A DNA stretch of 64,000 bases, from contig NZ_JOIZ01000023.1 of the NCBI RefSeq assembly GCF_000721605.1, forward strand, positions 8,513 through 72,512, in the 5' to 3' direction. Below are positions 7,774-15,949 of the stretch, in pieces; the first letter of the stretch is position 1; each line of letters starts with the position of its first letter. The translations under genes and the position numbers were made by a program. This stretch comes from Streptomyces sp. NRRL S-37. GTDB lineage: Bacteria; Actinomycetota; Actinomycetes; Streptomycetales; Streptomycetaceae. The notes below the pieces were generated by a model, which searched no databases, was not told the DNA's origin, and worked only from the letters and a program-made list of their open reading frames with translations.

Positions 7774-9000
7774 TCACGGCGCGCTGCGCTGGCCCGGGAG
7801 GGCCGAGGCCGTCAGGGACGGGCCCAGGGCGCTGGCCGCCGCCGTGCGGCGGGACTGGTGCGGGAGCGGGCTGTCCGGGTGCAGGGCGGGCGGGGCCTGA
7901 GGCCCCGTGTGGCCCGGCTGGCCCGGTGGGAGGGCTCCCACGGTGCTCGGGACGCCCTCGGCGTCCTGGTTCCGGTCGGCCTGCGGACGCCGCGCGCGGT
8001 ACGCGGCCCGGTAGGCGGCCGGGGACGAACCCAGCTGGCGCCGGAAGTGGCCGCGCAGCGCGACCGGCGAGCGGAACCCGCAGCGGCCGGCGACCTCGTC
8101 CACCGAGTAGTCCGACGTCTCCAGCAGGCGCTGTGCCTGGAGCACCCGCTGCGTGATCAGCCACTGCAGCGGCGCGCTGCCGGTCAGCGAACGGAACCGG
8201 CGGTCGAACGTACGCCTGCTCATGTACGCGCGTGCCGCCAGCGTCTCCACGTCGAACTGTTCGTGGAGGTGCTCCAGCGCCCAGGCGACGACCTCGGCGA
8301 GCGGGTCGGCGCCGATCTCCTCGGGTAAAGACCTGTCCAGGTAGCGTTCCTGGCCTCCGCTGCGGCGCGGCGGCACCACCAGGCGGCGGGCCAGCGCGCC
8401 GGCCGCCTCGTTGCCGTGGTCCGTGCGCACGATGTGCAGGCACAGGTCGATTCCGGCCGCGGTGCCCGCGGACGTCAGCACGTCGCCGTCGTCCACGAAG
8501 AGCTCCCGCGGATCGACGTGCACCGACGGATAGCGTTTCGCCAGCGTCGGCGCGTACATCCAGTGTGTGGTCGCGGGACGGCCGTCCAGCAGGCCCGCCG
8601 CCGCGAGGACGAAGGCGCCGGTGCACAGCCCGACGATGCGGGCGCCCTCCTCATGGGCCCGGCGCAGTGCGTCCAGGGCCTCCTCCGGTGGCGGCGAGGT
8701 GATCGAACGCCAGGCCGGCACCACGACGGTGCCCGCCCGGGATATCGCCTCCAGGCCATGTGGCGCGGTGAGTTCCAGGCCCCCTGTGGTCCGCAGCGGG
8801 CCCTCTTCGCCGCCGCAGACGAGCAGGCGGTAGCGCGGTACGCCGGCGTCCTGGCGGTCAACCCCGAACACCGACAGCGGTATGGAACTCTCGAAGATGG
8901 GGCCGCCGCTGAACAGCAGCACCGCGACGATCTCCTTGCGGCGGCGGCCGGAGAGTTTCCGGACCGCCGTTTCCGGCGTGGCGGTGGAGTCGTGGCTCAT
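7774..9000 (-). CDS. adpA: AraC-family developmental master regulator
   Basis: A 408-residue pleiotropic activator of morphological and antibiotic genes. Residues about 25-205 form a DJ-1/PfpI (GATase1-like) domain with VGLCTGAF near 125. Residues about 240-325 form the AraC/XylS DNA-binding domain with two helix-turn-helices (VETLAARAYMSRRTFDRRF and VDEVAGRCGFRSPVALRGHF). The C-terminal 80 residues are Pro/Ala/Arg-rich and probably disordered, as in other AdpA proteins. Leu225, in the interdomain linker, is encoded by TTA, so translation should depend on the bldA tRNA. The ATG at 9000 has GAGGGGGG upstream. The following gene is orn. Confidence 0.96.
   Translation of the reverse strand: MSHDSTATPETAVRKLSGRRRKEIVAVLLFSGGPIFESSIPLSVFGVDRQDAGVPRYRLLVCGGEEGPLRTTGGLELTAPHGLEAISRAGTVVVPAWRSITSPPPEEALDALRRAHEEGARIVGLCTGAFVLAAAGLLDGRPATTHWMYAPTLAKRYPSVHVDPRELFVDDGDVLTSAGTAAGIDLCLHIVRTDHGNEAAGALARRLVVPPRRSGGQERYLDRSLPEEIGADPLAEVVAWALEHLHEQFDVETLAARAYMSRRTFDRRFRSLTGSAPLQWLITQRVLQAQRLLETSDYSVDEVAGRCGFRSPVALRGHFRRQLGSSPAAYRAAYRARRPQADRNQDAEGVPSTVGALPPGQPGHTGPQAPPALHPDSPLPHQSRRTAAASALGPSLTASALPGQRSAP
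8326..8328 (-). promoter_or_regulatory. TTA leucine codon in adpA (bldA control point)
   Basis: The codon for Leu225 in the DRSLPEEI segment reads TTA on the minus strand. TTA is very rare in high-GC Streptomyces genes and is decoded only by the bldA tRNA. A TTA in the AdpA linker is conserved in the genus (established knowledge). Confidence 0.93.
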
Positions 9001-9129
9001 ACTGCTAAGCCCCCCTCGGTGGTCGCGGCTCCTCGGTTGTGTCGCTCCTGCACGTTTCCCCTCGGTCCTGCACGAGTCCCCCGCCGTAAGACATCAAGAT
9101 CGAATCTACTGCGTCCCGTCGCGCGCCGT

Positions 9130-9139
9130 TGGCCGGTTC
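9130..9139 (+). promoter_or_regulatory. AdpA-binding-site match
   Basis: TGGCCGGTTC matches the published AdpA consensus TGGCSNGWWY at all positions and lies 130 bp upstream of the adpA start. Negative autoregulation by AdpA is known in S. griseus; use here is inferred from one short motif. Confidence 0.45.
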
Positions 9140-9369
9140 GCCACCCGGCGCATTGTCGACTTGGCAACTTGGCGTGAAGCATTCGATCACGAAGCGTTGC
9201 ACTCGTGGGCCGTGTGGGGAAGTGCGCCTTGTCGCAGTGGCCAATCCACGTAGGGTGCGCGGGGCCGGCCGACCCCTTTTCGTGCAGGTCGAACGGGGGT
9301 TGGGGGGTGGTCGCGGTGGGGGATGCACACCGGCCGGAAGTTGGCTGAAAAGATACGGGCGGGGGCACG

Positions 9370-9393
9370 GAAACCGGTCAGTTGACCGGTGTA
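9370..9393. promoter_or_regulatory. Candidate gamma-butyrolactone receptor box (ARE-like)
   Basis: The core ACCGGTCAGTTGACCGGT (9373-9390) has perfect 8-bp arms around a GT centre. Each half-site, read outward, gives GACCGGTKT, matching about 8 of 11 positions of the ArpA/ScbR half-site GGYCGGTWYGK. It lies about 370 bp upstream of adpA. ArpA represses adpA in S. griseus through such a site. The assignment is by motif only. Confidence 0.5.
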
Positions 9394-9776
9394 TCCCCGC
9401 CACCGCCCGTGCCGGCTCCGCAAAGGTTCCGGATCCTGCCGGACGGCCGCCGCCGCGGAGTACTTCCGCGGCGTGGCCCACGGGGTTCGACGCCCGGCCC
9501 GGGGGCCCGGGGGTGTCGGCCGCCGCGGGTCCGCGACGGTTCACTCCCACCGGCAAGTGAACCCTGTGCAAATCACCTGTACAGCACAGCGACCATTGCG
9601 TGACGGGCGGCCCCTCGTGCATGCTCCGGGGGACCCGCCTGCCGGTACGTGCGGGATCTGGGCTCAGGAGGCGTGCCGCCGTACCCTTGGGGGTATGGGG
9701 TTGGGAAGATACTTCCCGGACACAGCTCCGCCGCACACTGTCGTCCCCCACAAAGGATCACAACCCCGAGACAGCC

Positions 9777-10304
9777 ATGGCCGGTCACGAATTCTTCGAA
9801 CCCGCGGACCGCAAGCGGCCGGTCGCCGATCCCACGGCGGCCGAACCCCTGGCGGCGGAGGAGCCACGCCATCCCTGCGACCCCGCGTTCCGGCACGGTG
9901 TGGTCGTCGGCTTCGACGGCTCCACCTCCAGCGAACGGGCCCTCGCCTACGCCATCGGTATGACCCGGCGCTTCGGCTCGGGCCTGATCATCGTCCACGT
10001 CGCCAACCGGCTGCCCACGACCGTGTGGGCGGGCTGCGAGCCGCCGGTCTTCGTGGACGTCCCGGACCACCGTACGGAGGTGCTCGGACTCGAGCTGGCC
10101 TGTGCGGACTATCTGGCCGAAGTGCCGTGGATCCTCGTCGAGCGTGGTGGGGACATCTGCCATGAGCTCGAGGAGGTGGGACGGGAGTATGCCGCCGACG
10201 CGATCGTCGTGGGTTCCACCCACGGGCTCGTGGGGCGGGTTTTCGGGTCCGTCGCGGGAAGGCTGGCCAAGCGGGCGAAGCGGCCGGTTGTCGTGATTCC
10301 GTAA
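9777..10304 (+). CDS. Universal stress protein, UspA family
   Basis: A 175-residue single-domain Usp. About 40 disordered residues precede the fold, which opens with VVVGFDGSTSSERAL. The C-terminal nucleotide-binding motif GSTHGLVGRVFGS fits G-2X-G-9X-G(S/T), so it belongs to the ATP-binding class. The ATG at 9777 is used because the AAAGGA upstream is the only purine-rich site, although its spacing of about 17 nt is long. Divergent from adpA; a strong hairpin follows its stop. Confidence 0.85.
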   Translation: MAGHEFFEPADRKRPVADPTAAEPLAAEEPRHPCDPAFRHGVVVGFDGSTSSERALAYAIGMTRRFGSGLIIVHVANRLPTTVWAGCEPPVFVDVPDHRTEVLGLELACADYLAEVPWILVERGGDICHELEEVGREYAADAIVVGSTHGLVGRVFGSVAGRLAKRAKRPVVVIP

Positions 10305-10311
10305 GTCGCCC

Positions 10312-10350
10312 ACGGGCCCCGTGTGCTGGTTGGCAACACGCGGGGCCCGT
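10312..10350. terminator. Hairpin between usp and glmS
   Basis: ACGGGCCCCGTGT and ACACGCGGGGCCCGT form a stem with one bulge around an 11-nt loop, just after the universal stress protein stop, in the 141-bp convergent gap with glmS. It probably terminates transcription. The rest of the gap (10376-10440) resembles a GC-rich Streptomyces interspersed repeat. Confidence 0.7.
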
Positions 10351-10445
10351 ACCCGTATTTCGGCCTGTGCGGGCGCGTGGGGGCTGGTCGCGCCCGCGCG
10401 GCGGGGCCGCAGATCGGTACGCCCCGCGCCCCTGTGGGGCGCTTG

Positions 10446-12263
10446 CTACTCCACCGTCACCGACTTGGCGAGGTTCCTCGGCTTGTCGATGTCCCTGCCG
10501 AGGGCCAAGGCCGTGTGGTAGGCGAGGAGTTGGAGGGGGATGCCCATGAGGATGGGGTCGAGTTCGTCCTCGTTCTTGGGGACGAGGATCGTGTGGTCGG
10601 CCTTCTCCTGGTCCTGGTGGGCGACGGCCACGATCTGGCCGCTGCGGGCCTTGATCTCCTCCATGGCCGCTCGGTTCTTCTCCAGCAGGTCGTCGTCGGG
10701 GACGATCGCGACCGTGGGGAGGGCCGGCTCGATCAGGGCCAGCGGGCCGTGCTTCAGCTCGGAGGCCGGGTACGCCTCGGCGTGGATGTAGGAGACCTCC
10801 TTGAGCTTCAGGGAGGCCTCACGGGCCACCGGGTAGCCCCGGACGCGGCCGATGAAGAGCATCGAGCGGGCCTCGGCGTACCGCAGGGCCAGCTTCTTGA
10901 TCTCCTCCTCCTGCTTCATGATCTCGGCGATCTGGCCCGGGAGCCGGCGCAGGCCCTCGATGATCCGCTTGCCGTCGCGCACCGACAGGTCACGGGTGCG
11001 GCCCAGGTGCAGGGCGAGCAGGGCGAAGGCGACCGTGGTGTTGGTGAAGCACTTGGTGGACACCACGCACACCTCGGGCCCGGCGTGCACGTAGACGCCG
11101 CCGTCCGCCTCGCGGGCGATCGCGGAGCCGACGACGTTGACCACGCCCAGCACCCGCGCGCCCTTGCGCTTCAGCTCCTGCACCGCCGCCAGCACGTCGT
11201 ACGTCTCACCGGACTGGGAGACCGCCACGTACAGGGTGTCGGGGTCCACGACCGCGTTGCGGTAGCGGAACTCGGAGGCCGGCTCGGCGTCGGCGGGGAT
11301 CCGCGCCAGCTCCTCGATCATCTGCGCGCCGATCATGCCGGCGTGGTACGAGGTGCCGCAGCCGAGGATCTTCACCCGGCGGATCCGGCGCGCCTCGCGG
11401 GCGTCCAGGTTGAGGCCGCCCAGGTGCACGGTGGAGAAGCGGTCGTCGATCCTGCCGCGCAGCACGCGGTCCACGGCCTCGGCCTGCTCGTGGATCTCCT
11501 TGTGCATGTAGGTGTCGTGGCCGCCCATGTCGTACGAGGCCGCCTCCCACTCCACGGTGGTCGGCTCGGAGGTCGTACGGGTGCCCTCGGTGGTGTAGGT
11601 GCGGAAGTCGTCGGCCTTCAGCGTCGCCATCTCGCCGTCGTCCAGCGTGACGATCTGGCGGGTGTGGGCGACCAGCGCGGCGATGTCCGAGGCGACGAAC
11701 ATCTCCTTCTCGCCGATGCCGAGCACGACCGGCGAGCCGTTGCGGGCCACCACGATGCGGTCCGGGAAGTCGGCGTGCAGCACGGCGATGCCGTACGTGC
11801 CCTCGATGAGGCGCACGGTCTCGCGGACCTTGTCCTCCAGCTTCTCGGCCGTCGAGCGGGCGATCAGGTGGACGAGGACCTCGGTGTCCGTCTCGGAGAG
11901 GAACTCGACGCCGTCCGCCTCCAGCTTGCGGCGCAGGTCGGAGGCGTTGTCGATGATGCCGTTGTGGACGACGGCGACCTTGCCCTCGGCGTCCAGGTGC
12001 GGGTGGGCGTTCACGTCGGAGGGGGCGCCGTGGGTGGCCCAGCGGGTGTGGGCGATGCCGGTGGTGCCCTTGAAGCGCGCCGGGACCTTCGCCTCCAGGT
12101 CGCGCACCCGGCCCTTGGCCTTGACCATCTTCAGGCCGGCCGCCTTCGGGGACGTGACGACGATGCCCGCCGAGTCGTAGCCGCGGTACTCCAGACGCTG
12201 CAGGCCCTCCAGCAGCAGGGGGGCGACCTCGCGCCTGCCGATGTATCCGACGATTCCGCACAT
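10446..12263 (-). CDS. glmS: Glutamine-fructose-6-phosphate aminotransferase
   Basis: A 605-residue enzyme making glucosamine-6-phosphate from fructose-6-phosphate and glutamine, the first step toward UDP-GlcNAc and peptidoglycan. It starts MCGIVGYIG, so Cys2 becomes the N-terminal nucleophile of the class II glutaminase domain (about 1-225). Two SIS sugar-isomerase domains follow (about 285-420 and 455-590), with the GCGTSYHAG and SQSGETYD phosphosugar motifs in the first. The C-terminus ends KSVTVE as in the family. Its AGGAA ribosome site overlaps the stop of the small upstream gene, indicating an operon. I see no glmS ribozyme. Confidence 0.97.
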   Translation of the reverse strand: MCGIVGYIGRREVAPLLLEGLQRLEYRGYDSAGIVVTSPKAAGLKMVKAKGRVRDLEAKVPARFKGTTGIAHTRWATHGAPSDVNAHPHLDAEGKVAVVHNGIIDNASDLRRKLEADGVEFLSETDTEVLVHLIARSTAEKLEDKVRETVRLIEGTYGIAVLHADFPDRIVVARNGSPVVLGIGEKEMFVASDIAALVAHTRQIVTLDDGEMATLKADDFRTYTTEGTRTTSEPTTVEWEAASYDMGGHDTYMHKEIHEQAEAVDRVLRGRIDDRFSTVHLGGLNLDAREARRIRRVKILGCGTSYHAGMIGAQMIEELARIPADAEPASEFRYRNAVVDPDTLYVAVSQSGETYDVLAAVQELKRKGARVLGVVNVVGSAIAREADGGVYVHAGPEVCVVSTKCFTNTTVAFALLALHLGRTRDLSVRDGKRIIEGLRRLPGQIAEIMKQEEEIKKLALRYAEARSMLFIGRVRGYPVAREASLKLKEVSYIHAEAYPASELKHGPLALIEPALPTVAIVPDDDLLEKNRAAMEEIKARSGQIVAVAHQDQEKADHTILVPKNEDELDPILMGIPLQLLAYHTALALGRDIDKPRNLAKSVTVE

Positions 12264-12275
12264 ATGTGTATGTTC

Positions 12276-12533
12276 CTAGCCGTAGACGATGCGGCGCAGT
12301 TGCCGGAGCGAGAGCTCGGGCGGGGCCACCGCGCGGTATCTGAGGTCCGCCTCGATCCGTTCGAAGATCGTCGCGTTCACCAGGCCCTGGGCCTGGAGCT
12401 CGCGGTGGCGGCGACGGACGTACTCCTCGGTCGTCTCGTCGAAGTAGGCGAGCACGTCCTGGATCACGCGCAGCGCCTCGCCCCGGCTGAGGGGCGTGGA
12501 CCGCGTCAGATGATCAACAAGTTCGTCGTGCAC
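12276..12533 (-). CDS. Small conserved protein upstream of glmS
   Basis: An 85-residue soluble, mainly helical protein with many charged residues and no recognised motif. The GTG at 12533 has AGGA 7-8 nt upstream. It ends 12 bp before glmS and its stop codon overlaps the glmS ribosome site, so the two are probably translationally linked. From memory, Streptomyces genomes keep this small gene beside glmS, but I know no function. Confidence 0.75.
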   Translation of the reverse strand: MHDELVDHLTRSTPLSRGEALRVIQDVLAYFDETTEEYVRRRHRELQAQGLVNATIFERIEADLRYRAVAPPELSLRQLRRIVYG

Positions 12534-12618
12534 TCGATGATCCTGGGGTACCGGCCATGCTTTCGCAAGAATTCTGCCCGATTTCGGGCAGGGCTCACCG
12601 TCGGGGCCCGGGTTCGGC

Positions 12619-13497
12619 TCACATGCGCCTGAGGATCGCCTGCTTGGCGAGGGTGAACTCCTCGTCCGTCAGCACCCCGGACCGGTGCAGCTCGCCCAGC
12701 TCCCGCAGTCGGCGCAGCAGGGCGTCGTGGTCGTCCTCGGCCGGGGCCGCCTGCGACGGTGCGGCCTCCGGCTCCCGCGGGCGCTCGTCGGCGGGCGCGG
12801 ACGGGTGCGGCAGACGGGCCTGGACGGCGGCGGCGACGAGCGCCATCAGCGGGTCCTTCTTGAAGCCCCACAGCTCCACCGAGTGCGGGTCGTACTTGGC
12901 GGGGGCCTTGGTGGGGGAGTGCCGTACGAGGAAGCGGATGTGGCCGTTCTCCAGCCCGACCGCCGGCTGCCACTCCACGCCGGTCAGGTCCGCCAGCGCG
13001 AGGGTGCGGGTGCCGGCGGCGGCCTTGGCGTCCTCCGTCTTCCAGTTCCACTCCAGCCGGACGCGCTCGCCGTCGAAGCTGACCGTGCCGTCCCCGGCGG
13101 AGACGGACAGCGGCACGGACGGGCCGGGCAGCAGGTACTCGGTGACCGGGTCGGCGGGGATCTGGTCCAGCAGCAGGGCGGTGCGGACCTCCTCCGTGAA
13201 GTACTCGGCGACGCCGTAGCGGTCGGAGTCGACGATCAGCTGGTAGGGGTCGTGCGGCTCGGTGAGCCGGCCGCCGGCCGTGTGCAGCAGAGGATCGGCG
13301 CCGTCGCGCAACCGCAACCTGAGCCGTCCCGACTTCTTGCCCTGCTCGAACGATATTCCCGCCAACGCCCTTAGCGGCAGCACCAGTTCACCCAGGGTCC
13401 TGCGCAGCAGTCCGACGTTCTTGTCCCGCCCGGGAGTCAGTCGCAGGGTGTCTCCGTCGAAGGTCCAGGTGCCGTCCTTCTGGATGATTTCCGCCAT
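12619..13497 (-). CDS. DUF4429 protein with C-terminal SHOCT motif
   Basis: A 292-residue cytoplasmic protein. Two related beta-rich DUF4429 modules appear, at about 1-105 (starting IIQKDGTWTFDGDTLRL) and 115-225 (VSFDGERVRLEWNWKTE). They are followed by a Pro/Ala-rich linker and a terminal SHOCT (short C-terminal) helix pair, LGELHRSGVLTDEEFTLAKQ, a motif often found in oligomerising or membrane-associated proteins. No enzymatic residues are apparent. It lies between the glmS pair and desD on the same strand but separated by a 143-bp gap with a hairpin. Confidence 0.85.
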   Translation of the reverse strand: MAEIIQKDGTWTFDGDTLRLTPGRDKNVGLLRRTLGELVLPLRALAGISFEQGKKSGRLRLRLRDGADPLLHTAGGRLTEPHDPYQLIVDSDRYGVAEYFTEEVRTALLLDQIPADPVTEYLLPGPSVPLSVSAGDGTVSFDGERVRLEWNWKTEDAKAAAGTRTLALADLTGVEWQPAVGLENGHIRFLVRHSPTKAPAKYDPHSVELWGFKKDPLMALVAAAVQARLPHPSAPADERPREPEAAPSQAAPAEDDHDALLRRLRELGELHRSGVLTDEEFTLAKQAILRRM

Positions 13498-13592
13498 GGG
13501 ACCGATTGTTTCATCGGATCCGCGGGCCGGTGGGGGTTGGTCGCGCAGTTCCCCGCGCCCCTCAAGGGGTTTGCCCTGAGGGGGTTTTCAGT

Positions 13593-13630
13593 GACGGGCG
13601 CTCCGGGGACCGTACTCCGGAGCGCCCGTC
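13593..13630 (-). terminator. Terminator after desD
   Basis: GACGGGCGCTCCGG and CCGGAGCGCCCGTC form a perfect 14-bp stem around a 10-nt loop, starting 11 bp after the desD stop. It closes the desABCD transcript. Next to it (13538-13568) is a copy of the CGCGCAGTTCCCCGCGCCCCT interspersed repeat. Confidence 0.85.
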
Positions 13631-13640
13631 GGCTATCGGC

Positions 13641-15413
13641 TCAGAACCCCGCGATCGGGTTCTTCAGGGTGCCCACCAGCTGGAGCGCGCCGGACGGGTC
13701 CGTGAGGTCCACCATCTGCCTGTTGTCGCGGAGCTGGAGGCGGTTGAGGCAGGACAGGGCGAACTCGGGGGCGAACATGTCGTACCGGGTGAACTTGTCG
13801 GCGAGTTCGGGGACCGACGCCTGGTACTCGCGGGTGATCTCCGCGACCGTGCCCCAGAAGGCGTCCTCCGCCACGATGCCCTCCTCGGCGAGGTTCGCCG
13901 CGAGGAAGCGGAAGAAGCAGTCGAAGACGTCCGTGAAGATCGACAGGAGTTTCGTGTCCTCCGGGACCTCCACCCGGATGCGGGACACCTCCGGCGGCAG
14001 CACCGCGTCCGGGTCCATCACCGCGATCTCCTCGGCGATGTCCTTGTAGATCGCGCGCTTCACCACCCCGTCCTCCAGGACGAGGATCACGTTCTCGCCG
14101 TGCGGCATGTACACCAGGTCGTAGGCGTAGAAGCTGTGCAGCAGCGGGACGTAGTACGCCCGCAGGTAGTGCCGCAGCCACTCGGCCGGGGCGAGCCCCG
14201 AGCGTGCGATCAGCGCGCCCGCGAAGGACCTCCCCTCGTGGTCGACGTGGACCAGGGAGGCCATGGTGGCGAGCGACTCGCCGTCCGCCAGGGACGGCAC
14301 CGGGCTCTCCCGCCACAGCGCGGCCAGCATCTTGCGGTACGGCGAGTAGCGGTCGGTCGCCTGCTCGTACTCCAGGTGCCGGTAGCCCACGGCGGCCCGC
14401 TCCCGGATGACCGACAGCCCCGTCGCCTTCAGCACCGGGTCGCCGTCGATGAGCCGGGCCAGCCAGTCGTTGATCGCCGGGGTCGCCTCCATGTAGGCGG
14501 CGGACAGACCGCGCATGAAGCCCATGTTGAGGACGGACAGGGCCGTCTTCACGTAGTGCTTCTCGGGGTGCGAGGTGTTGAAGAAGGTGCGGATGGACTG
14601 CTGGGCCAGGTACTCGTCGTCGCCCTCGCCCAGGCAGACCAGGTGCCCGCGCGCCACCTCGGCGGCGAAGGTGACGGACAGCTTGTTCCACCACTGCCAG
14701 GGGTGGACGGGGACGAGGAGGTAGTCGGCGGGGTCGAGGTCCCGCCCGCGCAGGACGGCGTGGAAGCCCTCGACGGTCTCCTCGCCCAGCTCCTGCCGGA
14801 TGAACGACTCGTACTCGATCCCCGCCCCGGCCGTGAACGCGGCCCGCGAGCGGTGTGCGGCCAGCCACACCAGCCTCACCGGGTTCGCCGTCTCCGGCGC
14901 GTACGCCCGGTACTCGTGGACGCCGAAGCCGAGCCGCCCGTTGTTGGCGACGAAGCAGGGGTGGCCCTCGGTCATCCCGGTCTCGACGGCCTGGAAGCCG
15001 GCGTCGACCAGCTCGGCGACCGGGACCTGCGGCTTGGTGAGCTTGTAGCAGGTGCCGGAGAGGGTGGAGGAGATCTCCTCCAGGTACACCGGCAGGATCT
15101 CGTCGCTCAGGCCCAGCGACTTCCGCAGCTCGATGAAGAAGTCCAGGGCCGCGAGCTCGAGTTCGGCGTCGTCCCGGTGGCGGGTGATCGAGTCGGCGTC
15201 GATCACCCAGTGGTCCAGGGCGCGGAGCGTCGCCGTGAAGGCGTACCGGGTCAGGCCGTCGTCGCTGCGGACGACCCACCCGCCGTCGCCGGTGGCCTCC
15301 GGTGTGACGAGCCGCTCGTGGGCGAACTCGGCGAGTGCCTTGCGGATGAGCAGGCGGTTGGCCCGCGCCCAGCGGTGGGGGGACAGGTGCGCCACGGCGT
15401 CGGACAGGGTCAT
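13641..15413 (-). CDS. desD: Desferrioxamine synthetase (NIS synthetase)
   Basis: A 590-residue IucA/IucC-family NRPS-independent siderophore synthetase. It adenylates N-hydroxy-N-succinyl (or acetyl) cadaverine units, then oligomerises and cyclises them to desferrioxamine E or B. Family blocks seen are LVPVHPWQWWNK (near 240), the SHPEKHYVKTALSV phosphate-binding segment (near 280), and GENVILVLEDG with the C-terminal FhuF-like part. It is last in the desABCD operon, overlapping desC by 4 bp (ATGA), and is followed by a strong terminator. Iron control comes from the box ahead of desA. Confidence 0.97.
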   Translation of the reverse strand: MTLSDAVAHLSPHRWARANRLLIRKALAEFAHERLVTPEATGDGGWVVRSDDGLTRYAFTATLRALDHWVIDADSITRHRDDAELELAALDFFIELRKSLGLSDEILPVYLEEISSTLSGTCYKLTKPQVPVAELVDAGFQAVETGMTEGHPCFVANNGRLGFGVHEYRAYAPETANPVRLVWLAAHRSRAAFTAGAGIEYESFIRQELGEETVEGFHAVLRGRDLDPADYLLVPVHPWQWWNKLSVTFAAEVARGHLVCLGEGDDEYLAQQSIRTFFNTSHPEKHYVKTALSVLNMGFMRGLSAAYMEATPAINDWLARLIDGDPVLKATGLSVIRERAAVGYRHLEYEQATDRYSPYRKMLAALWRESPVPSLADGESLATMASLVHVDHEGRSFAGALIARSGLAPAEWLRHYLRAYYVPLLHSFYAYDLVYMPHGENVILVLEDGVVKRAIYKDIAEEIAVMDPDAVLPPEVSRIRVEVPEDTKLLSIFTDVFDCFFRFLAANLAEEGIVAEDAFWGTVAEITREYQASVPELADKFTRYDMFAPEFALSCLNRLQLRDNRQMVDLTDPSGALQLVGTLKNPIAGF

Positions 15414-15949
15414 ACGGTTGCTCCTCGGGCGGCCTCGAACTGTGCGCGCGTGCAGAAGCTCAGCAGCGCGCGCTTCTCCGGCTTGTCGATCTCACGCTCG
15501 GGTACGAAGCCCACGGCCTCGTTCAGCGCGTGCACGGCCTTGTTGGACACGTCCGGCTCGACCACCACCCGCCGGGTGGCCGGGTCGGCGAACAGCTCCT
15601 CCATCACGGCGGTGATGACGGCCCGGGTGAAGCCGTGCACCGGCCGGTCGGTGGGGGCGACCAGGAAGTGCATGCCGACGTCGCCGGGCTCGGGGTCGTA
15701 CAGGCCGGTCAGTTCGACGTACCGGGGGTCGTACGTCTCCATCAGGAAGGCCGGTTCGCCGTCGTGCAGGCCGAGGTGGGCGTGGTGGTGCTCGTGGGCG
15801 GCGATGCGCAGGTACTCGCGCTCGACGTCCTGGAGTTCCGCGTCCTGCATCATCCAGAACGCCGCCTTGGGGTGGGTCACCCAGCGGTGCACCAGCTCGG
15901 CGTCCCGCAGCGGGTCCAGGGGGCGGACGGTGAACGTACCGATGCTCAT
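15410..15949 (-). CDS. desC: N-hydroxycadaverine acyltransferase (GNAT)
   Basis: A 179-residue acyl-CoA-dependent N-acyltransferase of the GNAT fold related to RhbD/IucB-type siderophore enzymes. It acylates N-hydroxycadaverine with succinyl-CoA or acetyl-CoA to build the hydroxamate units. Family blocks seen include [17 protein letters not shown] near the N-terminus, [18 protein letters not shown] near 120 and [20 protein letters not shown] near the end. Overlaps desB and desD by 4 bp each. Confidence 0.95.
   Translation of the reverse strand: MSIGTFTVRPLDPLRDAELVHRWVTHPKAAFWMMQDAELQDVEREYLRIAAHEHHHAHLGLHDGEPAFLMETYDPRYVELTGLYDPEPGDVGMHFLVAPTDRPVHGFTRAVITAVMEELFADPATRRVVVEPDVSNKAVHALNEAVGFVPEREIDKPEKRALLSFCTRAQFEAARGATV

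Larger units (their letters stand above)
9001..9776. other. Long adpA upstream region without genes
   Basis: 776 bp separate adpA from the divergent universal stress protein gene. No convincing coding frame is present. I see an 18-bp dyad with gamma-butyrolactone-receptor-box features (9373-9390) and an exact match to the AdpA consensus (9130-9139). Several GC-rich inverted repeats could structure a long adpA leader. The length fits the complex promoter and leader known for this gene. Confidence 0.8.

Noticed and set aside
12246..12280. glmS ribozyme or riboswitch
   Set aside because: Only 12 bp separate glmS from the upstream gene and no ribozyme fold is possible; that element is found in Firmicutes.
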